The notes: a model not told the origin generated them from the letters alone. 11,226 nucleotides of DNA from Candidatus Aminicenantota bacterium (GCA_030633795.1 DAOWCB010000020.1:1-11226); one strand, 5' to 3'; positions 1 through 7,429 are shown, counted from the first letter of the stretch. Translations and numbers: made by a program.

Positions 1-1
1 C

Positions 2-2131
2 GACAAAAAAAAGTTTGGTGTATCCAGAACCTCCTTAAAATCTCTGACTGCTATCCCCACAACCTGCCAGCAGTGCCCTGCGGGATGCGGTATCATCGCT
101 TATCTGAACGGTGACCGGCTCGTTCAGATTCTCGGAAATCCTGATCATCCCAACAACAAAGGAGGTATCTGTGCCAAAGGCGTTGCCGGGATCAATTTGG
201 TCAACGATCCGGAAAGACTTTTATACCCTTTAAAAAGGATCGGCCCGAGAGGAGAGAATCGCTGGAGCAGAATCACATGGGATGAAGCTTATCACAACTT
301 GGGAACACGCATCGGTCGATTAATAAAAGAAGGGCGGACAGAGGAATTTGTCGTGGACATAGGACGCACGGATTTCATCCTGAAGCAATTCACCCTAGCC
401 GTCGGGCAGGTTACCGTTATCGACCGTCCTGTTTTGAAAAACATAAACCGTTCATCAGCGTTTGCATACATGACTGGCCATTCCGGTTCCATCCCGGATG
501 TCGCCCACAGCCGCACCGTCCTGAATTTCGGGGCCAATCCTTTCGCCAATCATGACTACTTTGTCGGGATAGCCCGGCGCCTCGCTCTTGCCAGAGTCGA
601 AAAAGGAACAAAATTGATCACATTCGATGTTCGCGCGTCCGAAACCGCCGCCAGAAGTGATGAGTGGCATCCGGTCAAACCGGGTACTGATGGAAGCGTT
701 GCGCTGGGGATGGCCCACGTGATCGTGAACAAAGGACTGGCTGATACGCAATTCCTCGCAAACCGAGCGGACATATCCGCTGAGGTATTACAGGAACATC
801 TGTCCCGGTACTCACCTGAGTGGGCCGAGAGAGAGAGCGGTGTAGCTGCTGAAGATATAGAACGATTGGCATACCAGTTCGCCTCCCAAAAGCCATCAGT
901 GGCCATCCTGGGAGGTGGCGCGTTCGACCACAAAAACGGCTATCAAAACACAAAATGTGTATCTCTGCTGAACTGGCTTGTCGGAAACGTGGGAAAAGAA
1001 GGGGGGATGTTTTTCTATGGTTTACCTCAAGAACAAATATCCGGTACAAAGGTGATGCAAACAATCTCCCGATTGGAGAGCCAAAGTACGCCCATCGACA
1101 TCTATTTTAGCTACCAATCCAATCCCGCATATTCCGATCCGGAATGTGATAAAAGTGCAGCTTTTCTGGAAGATGAAAAAACCACGCCTTTTTTAGTCGT
1201 TATGGATACCCACATGACCGAAACAGCCATGCTGGCGGATTTGGTCTTGCCAGCAGCCACCTATTTAGAAGGCTGGGGCGTGGAGCCTGCCCCACCGCTA
1301 GATGGGATCCCTATACTCAACCTTCGGCAGCCCGTAGTCTCTCTTCTCAGTCCGGCGGAAGCCTTGCGTTCTCCTTCCTTCGATTCTGGAAAGCTGCTCG
1401 GCAACGTTTTCCAGCCCCTTGGGGAAGCCAAGGAAGTCGGGAATGTCTGCCTGAAACTTGCGAAAGATTTAGGCGGAACCGCAAACAGAATCCTGCCTTA
1501 TCAAAACACGCAAGAATTCAGTTCGAAAATGTTCTTATCCATATTGTTTGAAGGTACTAACCTCGACGATTTAAAACAAACGGGCTTTTTGATGAACAAA
1601 AATTCATCTCCTATAGTACAGGAGTCCCTTGCGATAAAACGACGACTTCGGCTGCCCGGCTACACGCCCATCCGCTCTCAAGAAAAAAAGATTCCCAACC
1701 AATTTATTTTGACCACCTTTAAAACCAACCTGGGAACATCGGGGATGGAGAACAGCAAATGGGCCAGAGAAATTTTTCATGAAAACCGGCTTTGGCTGAA
1801 CAAACAAAAAGCCACACAATTGGGAATAAAAAACGGGGACAGGGTCCGTGTTTCCTCATCTGTGGGGAACGTGACCCTCCGTGTGTTGACCACCAACCTG
1901 ATTCATCCAGAGTCAGTCGCCCTGGCTGAGGGACTGGGACACACGGCATTCGGGAGTCTGGCTCAAGCTCGGAAATCCAATAGCAAAGATAGAGATACTC
2001 AGCTCGTGTGGTGGAGTAAAAAAGGAAAAGGAGTAAATCCTTTTTCTATCATCGAAAACCGGGTGGACCCTGTGGGTGGAGGCCATGCCTCAAAAGACAC
2101 ATTGGTCCAAGTCCATAAGATCGAGGTATAA
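2..2131 (+). CDS. Molybdopterin-family oxidoreductase, large subunit (5' partial)
   Basis: The frame is open from the first bases, so the true start lies upstream; 709 residues are visible. Near the N-terminus is a [4Fe-4S] motif, Cys22-x2-Cys25-x3-Cys29-x27-Cys57 (TTCQQCPAGCG ... GGICAKG), typical of the bis-MGD DMSO reductase superfamily. Family motifs follow: KPGTDGSVALG near residue 226, the TETAMLADLVLPAATYLEGW segment near 406, and a C-terminal dinucleotide-binding domain from about 563 to 705. Members oxidise or reduce small substrates and pass electrons through iron-sulfur clusters. There is no Cys between Cys57 and about residue 319, so the Mo ligand is not the Cys of Nap, Phs or Psr enzymes; Ser-Ser in NRSSAF (452-457) lies roughly where a ligand could be. 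The substrate cannot be told. The cytochrome and HdrD-like neighbours suggest a subunit of a quinone-linked membrane complex, possibly Qrc/Act-like with a non-catalytic Mo fold. The family call is secure, the role is not. Confidence 0.93.
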   Translation, partial: DKKKFGVSRTSLKSLTAIPTTCQQCPAGCGIIAYLNGDRLVQILGNPDHPNNKGGICAKGVAGINLVNDPERLLYPLKRIGPRGENRWSRITWDEAYHNLGTRIGRLIKEGRTEEFVVDIGRTDFILKQFTLAVGQVTVIDRPVLKNINRSSAFAYMTGHSGSIPDVAHSRTVLNFGANPFANHDYFVGIARRLALARVEKGTKLITFDVRASETAARSDEWHPVKPGTDGSVALGMAHVIVNKGLADTQFLANRADISAEVLQEHLSRYSPEWAERESGVAAEDIERLAYQFASQKPSVAILGGGAFDHKNGYQNTKCVSLLNWLVGNVGKEGGMFFYGLPQEQISGTKVMQTISRLESQSTPIDIYFSYQSNPAYSDPECDKSAAFLEDEKTTPFLVVMDTHMTETAMLADLVLPAATYLEGWGVEPAPPLDGIPILNLRQPVVSLLSPAEALRSPSFDSGKLLGNVFQPLGEAKEVGNVCLKLAKDLGGTANRILPYQNTQEFSSKMFLSILFEGTNLDDLKQTGFLMNKNSSPIVQESLAIKRRLRLPGYTPIRSQEKKIPNQFILTTFKTNLGTSGMENSKWAREIFHENRLWLNKQKATQLGIKNGDRVRVSSSVGNVTLRVLTTNLIHPESVALAEGLGHTAFGSLAQARKSNSKDRDTQLVWWSKKGKGVNPFSIIENRVDPVGGGHASKDTLVQVHKIEV

Positions 2132-2147
2132 CCTAAAGGTTGAAGAC

Positions 2148-3431
2148 ATGAACAAGAAAATCGGAAACATTTTCATCGTGCTGATCGTCATTATTTTGAT
2201 GACAGGGCCTCTTTTTTCTGATGTTTTAGAAAATCAAGGCCACATAAAAAGGCTCACCTATTCTGGGAATAATTCCGTTCACTATCCTTGCATGAGCGAT
2301 GATGGACAGTGGATGCTGTATGTTCTGGAGATCAATGGCGGCGAGGAGATCACTAAGTCACTTAGGTTGATGAACATCGATACAGGGAAAGAAACAGAGC
2401 TTTTTTTAGATAAAAATAAGACTGCCCCAGAACCATATAAAGACATATCACTCCTTATCGGAACAAAACCTCCGATATTATCCGGCGACGGAAGTGTGGC
2501 TGTGTTTGTCCTGAGCTTGGATCAACCGGAAAATATCCTGGATCATTATCTTGCTATGATCAATACGGATGGCACCGGATTTAAAATTTTTTCTTTCCCG
2601 ATAGACGTCCTTCAAGGAAAAGACTGGAAAACTCTCGATTTCAAAGGGAACGAATGGGAAAGGATATCGCATTATGCTGTAAGTTCCGATGGAAGCCATG
2701 TGGCGTGTGTGATGAAGGGACATTTAGGGCCGGTTCGTTACGGAAATGCGAGCGCCATTATTATGATCGACACGCGAAGTGAAGAGAAAAAAACAATCCT
2801 TGCACCAGAATTTAACGGGCAACAATGGGAATGGAAAACTCAGCCCTCCCGCCCACTCCTAGGAGGGGGCTGGGCCTTTGGCATAAGCGGTTCAGGAGAG
2901 AGAGTTTTGTTTGGTGCCCAATCTTCGGATGACAAATTAGATTATGATCTCTATATATCCGATTGGAAAGGGACCCGAGTCAAAAGAATAACCGATTTTC
3001 AAGATCGCTGGTTCAGCCTCGCTGAAATGAGCCAAGATGGAAAAAAAGTCGTGGTTTACTACACAGGGAAGAAAAAACAAGGAATCGGGACATACATCGT
3101 CAGTTCAGAAGGGTTTGAGACCGAATATCTCAAATCCCCTTTCTCTCCGAAAGTCGAATTTTTCGACTTGACTGGGAACGGAAAGTATATCCTTTATAAA
3201 CACATTTATGATGGTGTCTTCCTCGATCTTGAAACAGGCAAAGGAGGAATTGCCTTTGACAAAAATACGCCTGGTTATATCTCTGGTTTGGTCCCGATGG
3301 ATTTCCCAAGGTTTCCTGCCTTTTGGGGGCCTCGGATCGCAAACCATGAAGGAACAAGAATCCTGCTTGCAGGAATACCTGAGGGGAAGAAAAGCCCCGA
3401 GTTTTTTCTTTTGCGTTTTGAACCCAAATAA
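2148..3431 (+). CDS. Secreted TolB/PD40-like beta-propeller protein
   Basis: A 427-residue protein. The chosen start is ATG 2148, which has AAGG 8 bases upstream and gives a clean N-terminus: MNKK, then a hydrophobic stretch (about residues 7-20) that looks like a signal peptide or anchor. An upstream in-frame start at 2076 would overlap the oxidoreductase gene and bury that signal. The body has repeated propeller blades with SDDG, SSDG, SGSG, SQDG and TGNG turns, each followed by short hydrophobic strands and blade ends such as MNIDTGK, MIDTRSE and LDLETGK. This is the pattern of TolB/PD40 (WD40-like) repeats, with at least five recognisable. It lies 16 bases after the oxidoreductase and 9 before the cytochrome, so it is almost certainly cotranscribed. 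No catalytic residues or heme motifs are seen. A periplasmic scaffold or docking subunit of the redox complex is my inference; an unrelated passenger is the alternative. Confidence 0.85.
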   Translation: MNKKIGNIFIVLIVIILMTGPLFSDVLENQGHIKRLTYSGNNSVHYPCMSDDGQWMLYVLEINGGEEITKSLRLMNIDTGKETELFLDKNKTAPEPYKDISLLIGTKPPILSGDGSVAVFVLSLDQPENILDHYLAMINTDGTGFKIFSFPIDVLQGKDWKTLDFKGNEWERISHYAVSSDGSHVACVMKGHLGPVRYGNASAIIMIDTRSEEKKTILAPEFNGQQWEWKTQPSRPLLGGGWAFGISGSGERVLFGAQSSDDKLDYDLYISDWKGTRVKRITDFQDRWFSLAEMSQDGKKVVVYYTGKKKQGIGTYIVSSEGFETEYLKSPFSPKVEFFDLTGNGKYILYKHIYDGVFLDLETGKGGIAFDKNTPGYISGLVPMDFPRFPAFWGPRIANHEGTRILLAGIPEGKKSPEFFLLRFEPK

Positions 3432-3440
3432 AAAGAACAT

Positions 3441-3989
3441 ATGGCTAAATCTAAATATAAAAAACGATTCTGGACGATGCTTTCTCTCTTGTTCTTGATC
3501 GTCGTGATCGTTGTAGGTGGAGGCATTGGGTATTTTGTGCATTATTCCGCAACAAACGAACGAGTTTGTGCCCAGTGCCATCCCGAACTTATGGATTTAT
3601 GGAAAAACTCAAAAGGTCATCCATCCCATTCGACTTCATGTTTCCAGTGCCACTCCAATCATTTCGTCCCTCCCGAGTATTTAGCCGATGATTCCCTCAC
3701 TTCACAGAGGTGTCTGGACTGTCACGAAGATGTGCTGGAACTGGGGTATAACATCAAAAAGAAAGTCATAAAATTCAATCATAGGATACACCGACAGGAA
3801 GGCCTAGAATGTGTCGCATGTCACCGTTATGCAGGACATGAATATATGTCAGGTGGGACAAACAGGCCTTCGATTCCCGAATGTATCCTGTGCCATATAA
3901 GGGAGTTTGACGGCCCCCCAAAAAACCAGGAATGCCTAAACTGCCACGATGTGATGCTGGCTCCGGGTAGGATGTGGAACAATGATTAA
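3441..3989 (+). CDS. Membrane-anchored hexaheme cytochrome c (NapC/NrfH-like N-terminus)
   Basis: A 182-residue protein with one N-terminal membrane segment (about residues 11-33), followed by six CXXCH heme-c motifs: CAQCH at 43, CFQCH at 67, CLDCH at 91, CVACH at 124, CILCH at 148 and CLNCH at 165. The segment from the anchor through the second heme (CxxCHPELMDLWKNSKGH ... CFQCH) resembles NapC/NrfH/NirT quinol dehydrogenases, which move electrons between the quinone pool and periplasmic partners. Extra histidines (for example H60, H63, H74, H114, H117, H133) could be distal heme ligands. Upstream Shine-Dalgarno is weak (AAAAGAA), consistent with translational coupling to the gene before. 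Its stop overlaps the start of the next gene by 8 bases. Its likely role is an electron wire linking the iron-sulfur/cytochrome b subunit and the molybdopterin-family subunit. Six hemes with a molybdopterin-family partner recall QrcA/QrcB, though I cannot show orthology. Confidence 0.93.
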   Translation: MAKSKYKKRFWTMLSLLFLIVVIVVGGGIGYFVHYSATNERVCAQCHPELMDLWKNSKGHPSHSTSCFQCHSNHFVPPEYLADDSLTSQRCLDCHEDVLELGYNIKKKVIKFNHRIHRQEGLECVACHRYAGHEYMSGGTNRPSIPECILCHIREFDGPPKNQECLNCHDVMLAPGRMWNND

Positions 3990-5931
3990 AGCATTCGACA
4001 TCCTGCTCGTCCTCCTTTCTCTAGCCGTATTTACCTACGGACTGCAAAGGCGTACCCGTCTGTGGAAAATCGGCCAACAGGACTCCAGATCAGACAACAT
4101 CGGAAAAAGGATCAAGTCTTTTCTGGTGGAAGGGATCGTTCATAGAAGAATCTTGCAAGACGTGTATCCTGGTCTAATCCATTTATTCCTATTTATGGGC
4201 TTTCTCGTTCCCTTTGTGGTCATCGTGATCGTCCAGTTCATGTTTACCCTACCTTCTCCCCTCTCCAAACTACTATCCATCTTCCTGGATCTTATCGCGC
4301 TGTTCGGGTTAGGGTCATTGGTATTGGCATTTTACAGAAGATATGTTACCCGCCCATCCAGGCTGGATAACCGGTTGGATGATTTCATCAGTTTGGCCTT
4401 TCTTTTCCTTATTCTCGGTACAGGCATCATCGTGGAGAGCCTCCGGCTTTCGATAATCAGGGAAGACATCCAAGCATGGGCTCCGATAGGCAATGTACTG
4501 GCCTCTCTGATCCATACCTTAGGTCTGAGTGTTTCGACAAAAGGTTTTTTGGCAATGGTTTTTTTCCGCATCCACTTTTTTCTTGTCCTCGGTTTCATAG
4601 CTTATATTCCCTATTCAAAACTTTTTCACATCGTCAGTTCTCCGCTAAATATGATCTTCAGGTCACTCGAACCCAAAGGGGCACTTACCCACATGGATCT
4701 GGAAGACGAGGAAGCCGAAAGTTTCGGGGTTGCAAAAATAAAAGAATTCACCTGGAAACAGCTCCTCGACCTGGATGCTTGCACACGTTGCGGGAGATGC
4801 CAGGACCATTGTCCTGCCCATCTCACAGAAAAACCGCTCTCCCCAAAAGATATCATCCTGGATTTGAAAAACCACCTGCATAAACAAGGAAAAAAGGCCG
4901 ATGAAGCCCCAGCGCTGGTCGGAAATGTTGTCCAGGAGGACACGCTCTGGGCTTGCACAACCTGTCGCAACTGCATGGAACATTGCCCTGTGTATGTGGA
5001 ACATGTGGACAAAATCATCGACTTGAGACGATACCAAGTCCTGATGGAGAGTAAATTTCCTGAGGAGCTGATGGAGGCATTCCGAGGCTTGGAGAAAAAT
5101 TCTAATCCTTGGGGCTTAGGTTTTGATGCTCGGGTGGATTGGGTGGAAGAACTGGATGTCCCGATACTATCCGAGATGCAGGGAGAAGAAATCGACTATC
5201 TCTTTTTTGTGGGGTGCATTCGTTCCTATGATGACCGCAACAAAAAAGTGTCCAAAGCCATGGCACGAATTCTAAACCACCTCGGCATAAAATTCGCTAT
5301 CCTCGGTATGGAGGAAGGTTGTTGTGGAGACCCTGCTAGACGTGTCGGAAATGAATATCTTTATCAAACTCTGGCCCAGACTAACATCGAAACTTTCAAC
5401 CGTTATAAAATCAGCAAAATATTAACCACATGCCCCCATTGTTACAACACAATCAAAAATGAATATCCCCAATTGGGATTTTCTTGTGATGTGAAACATC
5501 ATGCAGAATTCCTTTCCGAACTCATAGGATCGGGCCATTTGAAACCGGATCGCGCCATCCCCAAAAAGTTGACCTATCACGATCCCTGTTATCTGGGAAG
5601 ATATAACGGGATTTACAAAGCCCCTCGTGAAGTGCTCCATGCCATCCCATCCTTGGATATCCGAGAAATGAAACGCTCCGGAAAGGAATCCTTTTGTTGC
5701 GGAGCAGGAGGGGGATGGATGTGGATGGACGAAAAGATCGGTAAAAGAATCAACATTCAAAGGCTGGAAGACGCCTTAGCCATAGATCCCGATTGGATTA
5801 CCACTGCTTGTCCGTTCTGCGTCACCATGTTCGACGATGCCATCAAGAGCAAAGACAAGGAAGAAAGTCTGCAGATATGGGACATAGCCGAAATCGTCGA
5901 GCAAGCCCTCGCCATTGATAAAAAAACTTAA
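3982..5931 (+). CDS. Fused NarI-like cytochrome b / HdrD-like iron-sulfur protein
   Basis: A 649-residue fusion. Residues 1-225 are membrane-embedded with about five to six hydrophobic segments; histidines at 67, 178, 198 and 216 sit in or beside them (RIHFF ... KLFHIV), as in NarI/DsrM heme b subunits. A cytoplasmic part follows with two ferredoxin-type clusters, CTRCGRCQDHCP at 267-278 and CTTCRNCMEHCP at 325-336. Then come two CCG domains: Cys412, Cys447-Cys448, Cys484-x2-Cys487; and Cys536, Cys572-Cys573, Cys610-x2-Cys613. CCG domains bind the non-cubane clusters that carry out disulfide chemistry in HdrB/HdrD; relatives include DsrK, TmcB and HmcF. The protein probably moves electrons between quinone and a cytoplasmic thiol/disulfide-type partner, and through the hexaheme cytochrome to the periplasm. 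All key Cys residues are present. The start is ATG 3982, inside the end of the previous gene (ATGATTAA overlap), which signals translational coupling. The direction of electron flow and the partner are unknown. Confidence 0.93.
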   Translation: MIKAFDILLVLLSLAVFTYGLQRRTRLWKIGQQDSRSDNIGKRIKSFLVEGIVHRRILQDVYPGLIHLFLFMGFLVPFVVIVIVQFMFTLPSPLSKLLSIFLDLIALFGLGSLVLAFYRRYVTRPSRLDNRLDDFISLAFLFLILGTGIIVESLRLSIIREDIQAWAPIGNVLASLIHTLGLSVSTKGFLAMVFFRIHFFLVLGFIAYIPYSKLFHIVSSPLNMIFRSLEPKGALTHMDLEDEEAESFGVAKIKEFTWKQLLDLDACTRCGRCQDHCPAHLTEKPLSPKDIILDLKNHLHKQGKKADEAPALVGNVVQEDTLWACTTCRNCMEHCPVYVEHVDKIIDLRRYQVLMESKFPEELMEAFRGLEKNSNPWGLGFDARVDWVEELDVPILSEMQGEEIDYLFFVGCIRSYDDRNKKVSKAMARILNHLGIKFAILGMEEGCCGDPARRVGNEYLYQTLAQTNIETFNRYKISKILTTCPHCYNTIKNEYPQLGFSCDVKHHAEFLSELIGSGHLKPDRAIPKKLTYHDPCYLGRYNGIYKAPREVLHAIPSLDIREMKRSGKESFCCGAGGGWMWMDEKIGKRINIQRLEDALAIDPDWITTACPFCVTMFDDAIKSKDKEESLQIWDIAEIVEQALAIDKKT

Positions 5932-5955
5932 AACCCTCTCTTCACTTTTTGTGTG

Positions 5956-5980
5956 GGCATTGTTTTATGAATAATTCAGG
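5956..5980 (+). repeat. Solitary copy of the right end of the downstream element
   Basis: GGCATTGTTTTATGAATAATTCAGG here is repeated at 6186-6209 with a single one-base difference in the T-run (GGCATTTTTTATGAATAATTCAGG). Bases before the shared block do not match, so only the terminal 24-25 bases are preserved. It reads as the leftover right end of a second insertion of the same element family, lying 3 bases upstream of the complete element. Confidence 0.7.
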
Positions 5981-5996
5981 CATCCTGGATTATTCA
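5968..5996. repeat. Inverted repeat / hairpin formed by two abutting element ends
   Basis: A 13-base arm, TGAATAATTCAGG (5968-5980), then a CAT loop, then CCTGGATTATTCA (5984-5996), paired throughout with one G-T wobble. It is made by the solitary right end facing the left end of the element at 5984. Neither strand has a T-run after the stem, so it is not a classical intrinsic terminator, although it lies between convergent genes and could still slow transcription. Confidence 0.75.
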
Positions 5997-6209
5997 CGAG
6001 TCAAGCCCCCCCACCCCACCCTAGTATTAAAGGATGCAAGGCAGTGGCTCATGAGCTGTATCTGTATACTGCGATTGGGCTACAACGATGCCGATGCGGT
6101 GAGATTGGCTCGCCCATAGGGTAAAAACTGCTGATAGAGATATAAATTGATTTGAATATTTTGTTTTTATGAAAAGGAAAGTATCGGCATTTTTTATGAA
6201 TAATTCAGG
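5984..6209. mobile_element. Short IS-derived element (MITE-like or internally deleted IS1380-type)
   Basis: This 226-base stretch is bounded by terminal inverted repeats: CCTGGATTATTCA at 5984-5996, and TGAATAATTCAGG at 6197-6209, which reads CCTGAATTATTCA on the other strand. They match at 12 of 13 bases, with the next bases partly alike. It is far too small to encode a transposase. A short frame inside it (6000-6119) resembles the N-terminal region of IS1380-family transposases, so the simplest reading is an element that lost most of its transposase but kept both ends. No clear target duplication is visible (CAT on the left, TTAAG on the right). It ends on the base next to the threonine aldolase stop codon. 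The assignment to IS1380 is from memory of the family's usual N-terminal motif and is tentative; the element boundaries are seen directly. Confidence 0.6.
6000..6119 (+). pseudogene. Remnant of a transposase N-terminus (possibly IS1380 family)
   Basis: Read in this frame the stretch gives about 39 codons ending at TAG 6117-6119. It includes LKDARQWLMS and ILRLGYNDADAVRLARP. The latter is similar in spacing to the GYEDxNDxDxLRxDP segment near the start of IS1380-type transposases, preceded in those proteins by a helix of the same kind. There is no plausible start with a ribosome binding site, and the frame stops where the conserved DP would follow. The downstream 90 bases are AT-rich and non-coding. 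I read it as a dead fragment inside the 5984-6209 element. The similarity is short and could be chance. Confidence 0.4.
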
Positions 6210-7253
6210 TTAAGAAAGGAGTTTTTGGAATGAGTTGATGGCTCTATCAACATCTTCATCGCCCACGTCTTTATGCGTGACAAAGCGAATCCCGCCTGTA
6301 GTCGCTAAAGCCAAAACGGCGTGCTCTTTCAGTTTGGCAAGAAATTCCAGGATAGAGAATTTGGGATGATCGAATCCGAAGATAACAATATTGGTTTCGA
6401 TCTTAGCAGGGTCCAACCGGATGCCCGGCATGCTGGCAATGGCAGATGCCAATCTTTTGGCTCGGTCATTATCTTCTTTTAGTCTGTCGATCATCTCTGT
6501 GAGAGCCACAATACCAGGAGCTGCTAGTACACCCACCTGCCTCATTCCTCCACCCAATGCCTTCCTCACACGACGACCATATTCGATAAAATCCTTCGGG
6601 CCGACCAACATGGATCCCACAGGGGCAGAGAGGCCTTTTGACAGACAAAACATCAAAGAGTCTCCGATTTTTGCGTATTCCTTCACGGGTATCTCCGACG
6701 CGTGGCTTGCGTTGAAAATACGAGCTCCATCAAAATGAACCTTCAAGTTATGTTTGTTGGCGATCTCTCTTATGGCTTTAAGATTTTCCAATGGGACAAC
6801 GGACCCACTCCAGTTATTGTGGCTGTTTTCCACACAAATAAGAGATGTTCTCGGGGTATGAACAGAGGGCATGCGGATATTGCGCTCCACCTCTTCCGGA
6901 TCTATCGCCCCCCGGTCAGAGGAAAGCGGACGAGGAGTTACTCGGGCAATAAATGTCATGTGTGTCAACTCCATGTTATACAGATGAGCCCGAGACTCCA
7001 CGATGACCTCCTCCAGCTCATTTGTCCACACTTTGATGGCAACAGAATTTCCCATCGTTCCCGAGGGAACAAAAAGACCCGCTTCTTTCCCCATGATTTC
7101 AGCAGCCATAGTTTCAAGCCTCTGAACCGTGGGATCATCCCCCAGGACATCATCTCCCACAACTGCCTCGGCCATGGCTTTTTGCATGTTTTCTGTGGGA
7201 CGGGTGACAGTATCGCTCCTAAAATCCGAAAACTCAACCATATAATCTGACAT
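6210..7253 (-). CDS. ltaE: Low-specificity L-threonine aldolase
   Basis: A 347-residue PLP enzyme of the aspartate-aminotransferase fold that cleaves L-threonine or L-allo-threonine to glycine and acetaldehyde in the cytoplasm; the length is normal for the family. Visible family marks are DFRSDTVTRPT at 10-20, GDDVLGDDPTV at 33-43, SGTMGNS at 64-70 (PLP phosphate region), SRAH with His90 in the position that stacks on PLP, HFDGARIFNA with Asp175 contacting the pyridine nitrogen, and CLSKGLSAPVGS with Lys206 as the Schiff-base lysine. All are intact. ATG 7253 is preferred because AGGAG lies about 10 bases upstream; the next Met (residue 5) has no ribosome site. It is a single-gene unit convergent with the redox operon, with its own promoter. 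Its TAA stop (6210-6212) touches the end of the mobile-element remnant. Confidence 0.95.
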   Translation of the reverse strand: MSDYMVEFSDFRSDTVTRPTENMQKAMAEAVVGDDVLGDDPTVQRLETMAAEIMGKEAGLFVPSGTMGNSVAIKVWTNELEEVIVESRAHLYNMELTHMTFIARVTPRPLSSDRGAIDPEEVERNIRMPSVHTPRTSLICVENSHNNWSGSVVPLENLKAIREIANKHNLKVHFDGARIFNASHASEIPVKEYAKIGDSLMFCLSKGLSAPVGSMLVGPKDFIEYGRRVRKALGGGMRQVGVLAAPGIVALTEMIDRLKEDNDRAKRLASAIASMPGIRLDPAKIETNIVIFGFDHPKFSILEFLAKLKEHAVLALATTGGIRFVTHKDVGDEDVDRAINSFQKLLS

Positions 7254-7282
7254 CCGCTTGTAGCTCCTATAGTGAGAGTTCT

Positions 7283-7311
7283 ATTATAAAAAAAAAATTG
7301 CCCTCCAGCAA
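7283..7311 (-). promoter_or_regulatory. Sigma70-type promoter for the threonine aldolase gene
   Basis: On the minus strand a perfect TATAAT (7283-7288) is preceded, after a 17-base spacer, by TTGCTG (7306-7311), which keeps the TTG of the -35 consensus. The spacer is T-rich. Transcription would begin near 7276, leaving a leader of about 20 bases that carries the AGGAG ribosome site. Confidence 0.6.
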
Positions 7312-7367
7312 ATGCTTTGCCTAAAAATCAAGATAACAGTCATGCCATTGGGGTAACTTTTTTGAGG

Positions 7368-7396
7368 TTTACTTGGTTATTATTCTATGGTATTAA
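7368..7396 (+). promoter_or_regulatory. Possible promoter for the PASTA-epimerase-bamD operon
   Basis: TTTACT (7368-7373) and TATTAA (7391-7396) are separated by 17 bases, each matching 4 of 6 consensus positions. The predicted start of transcription is about 25-30 bases before ATG 7430. The ribosome site is poor (GAAAGAAA). Intergenic AT-richness makes chance matches likely. The 176-base gap 7254-7429 holds this candidate and the divergent aldolase promoter, and I see no RNA gene or riboswitch in it. Confidence 0.3.
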
Positions 7397-7429
7397 TAGA
7401 TTTTGCTCTGTGAAAGAAAAAAATAGCCG

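Noticed and set aside
2076..2147. Upstream in-frame start for the propeller gene inside the oxidoreductase gene
   Set aside because: It overlaps the preceding gene by 56 bases and adds a charged extension before a clean signal peptide; ATG 2148 has a ribosome site at the right distance.
4626..5037. Long minus-strand frames opposite the HdrD-like gene
   Set aside because: They are shadows of a conserved iron-sulfur coding region and show no recognisable protein features.
5968..5996. Hairpin as an intrinsic terminator of the redox operon
   Set aside because: The stem is strong but no T-run follows on either strand, and both arms are explained as mobile-element ends.
6005..6021. C-rich run (CCCCCCCACCCCACCC) as a possible structural or regulatory motif
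   Set aside because: It lies inside the element remnant in the transposase-like frame; a single short tract is weak evidence for a special structure.
6702..7250. Plus-strand open frame of 182 codons opposite the threonine aldolase gene
   Set aside because: It is antisense to a gene with complete catalytic motifs; its translation shows no domain, and it has no promoter or ribosome site.
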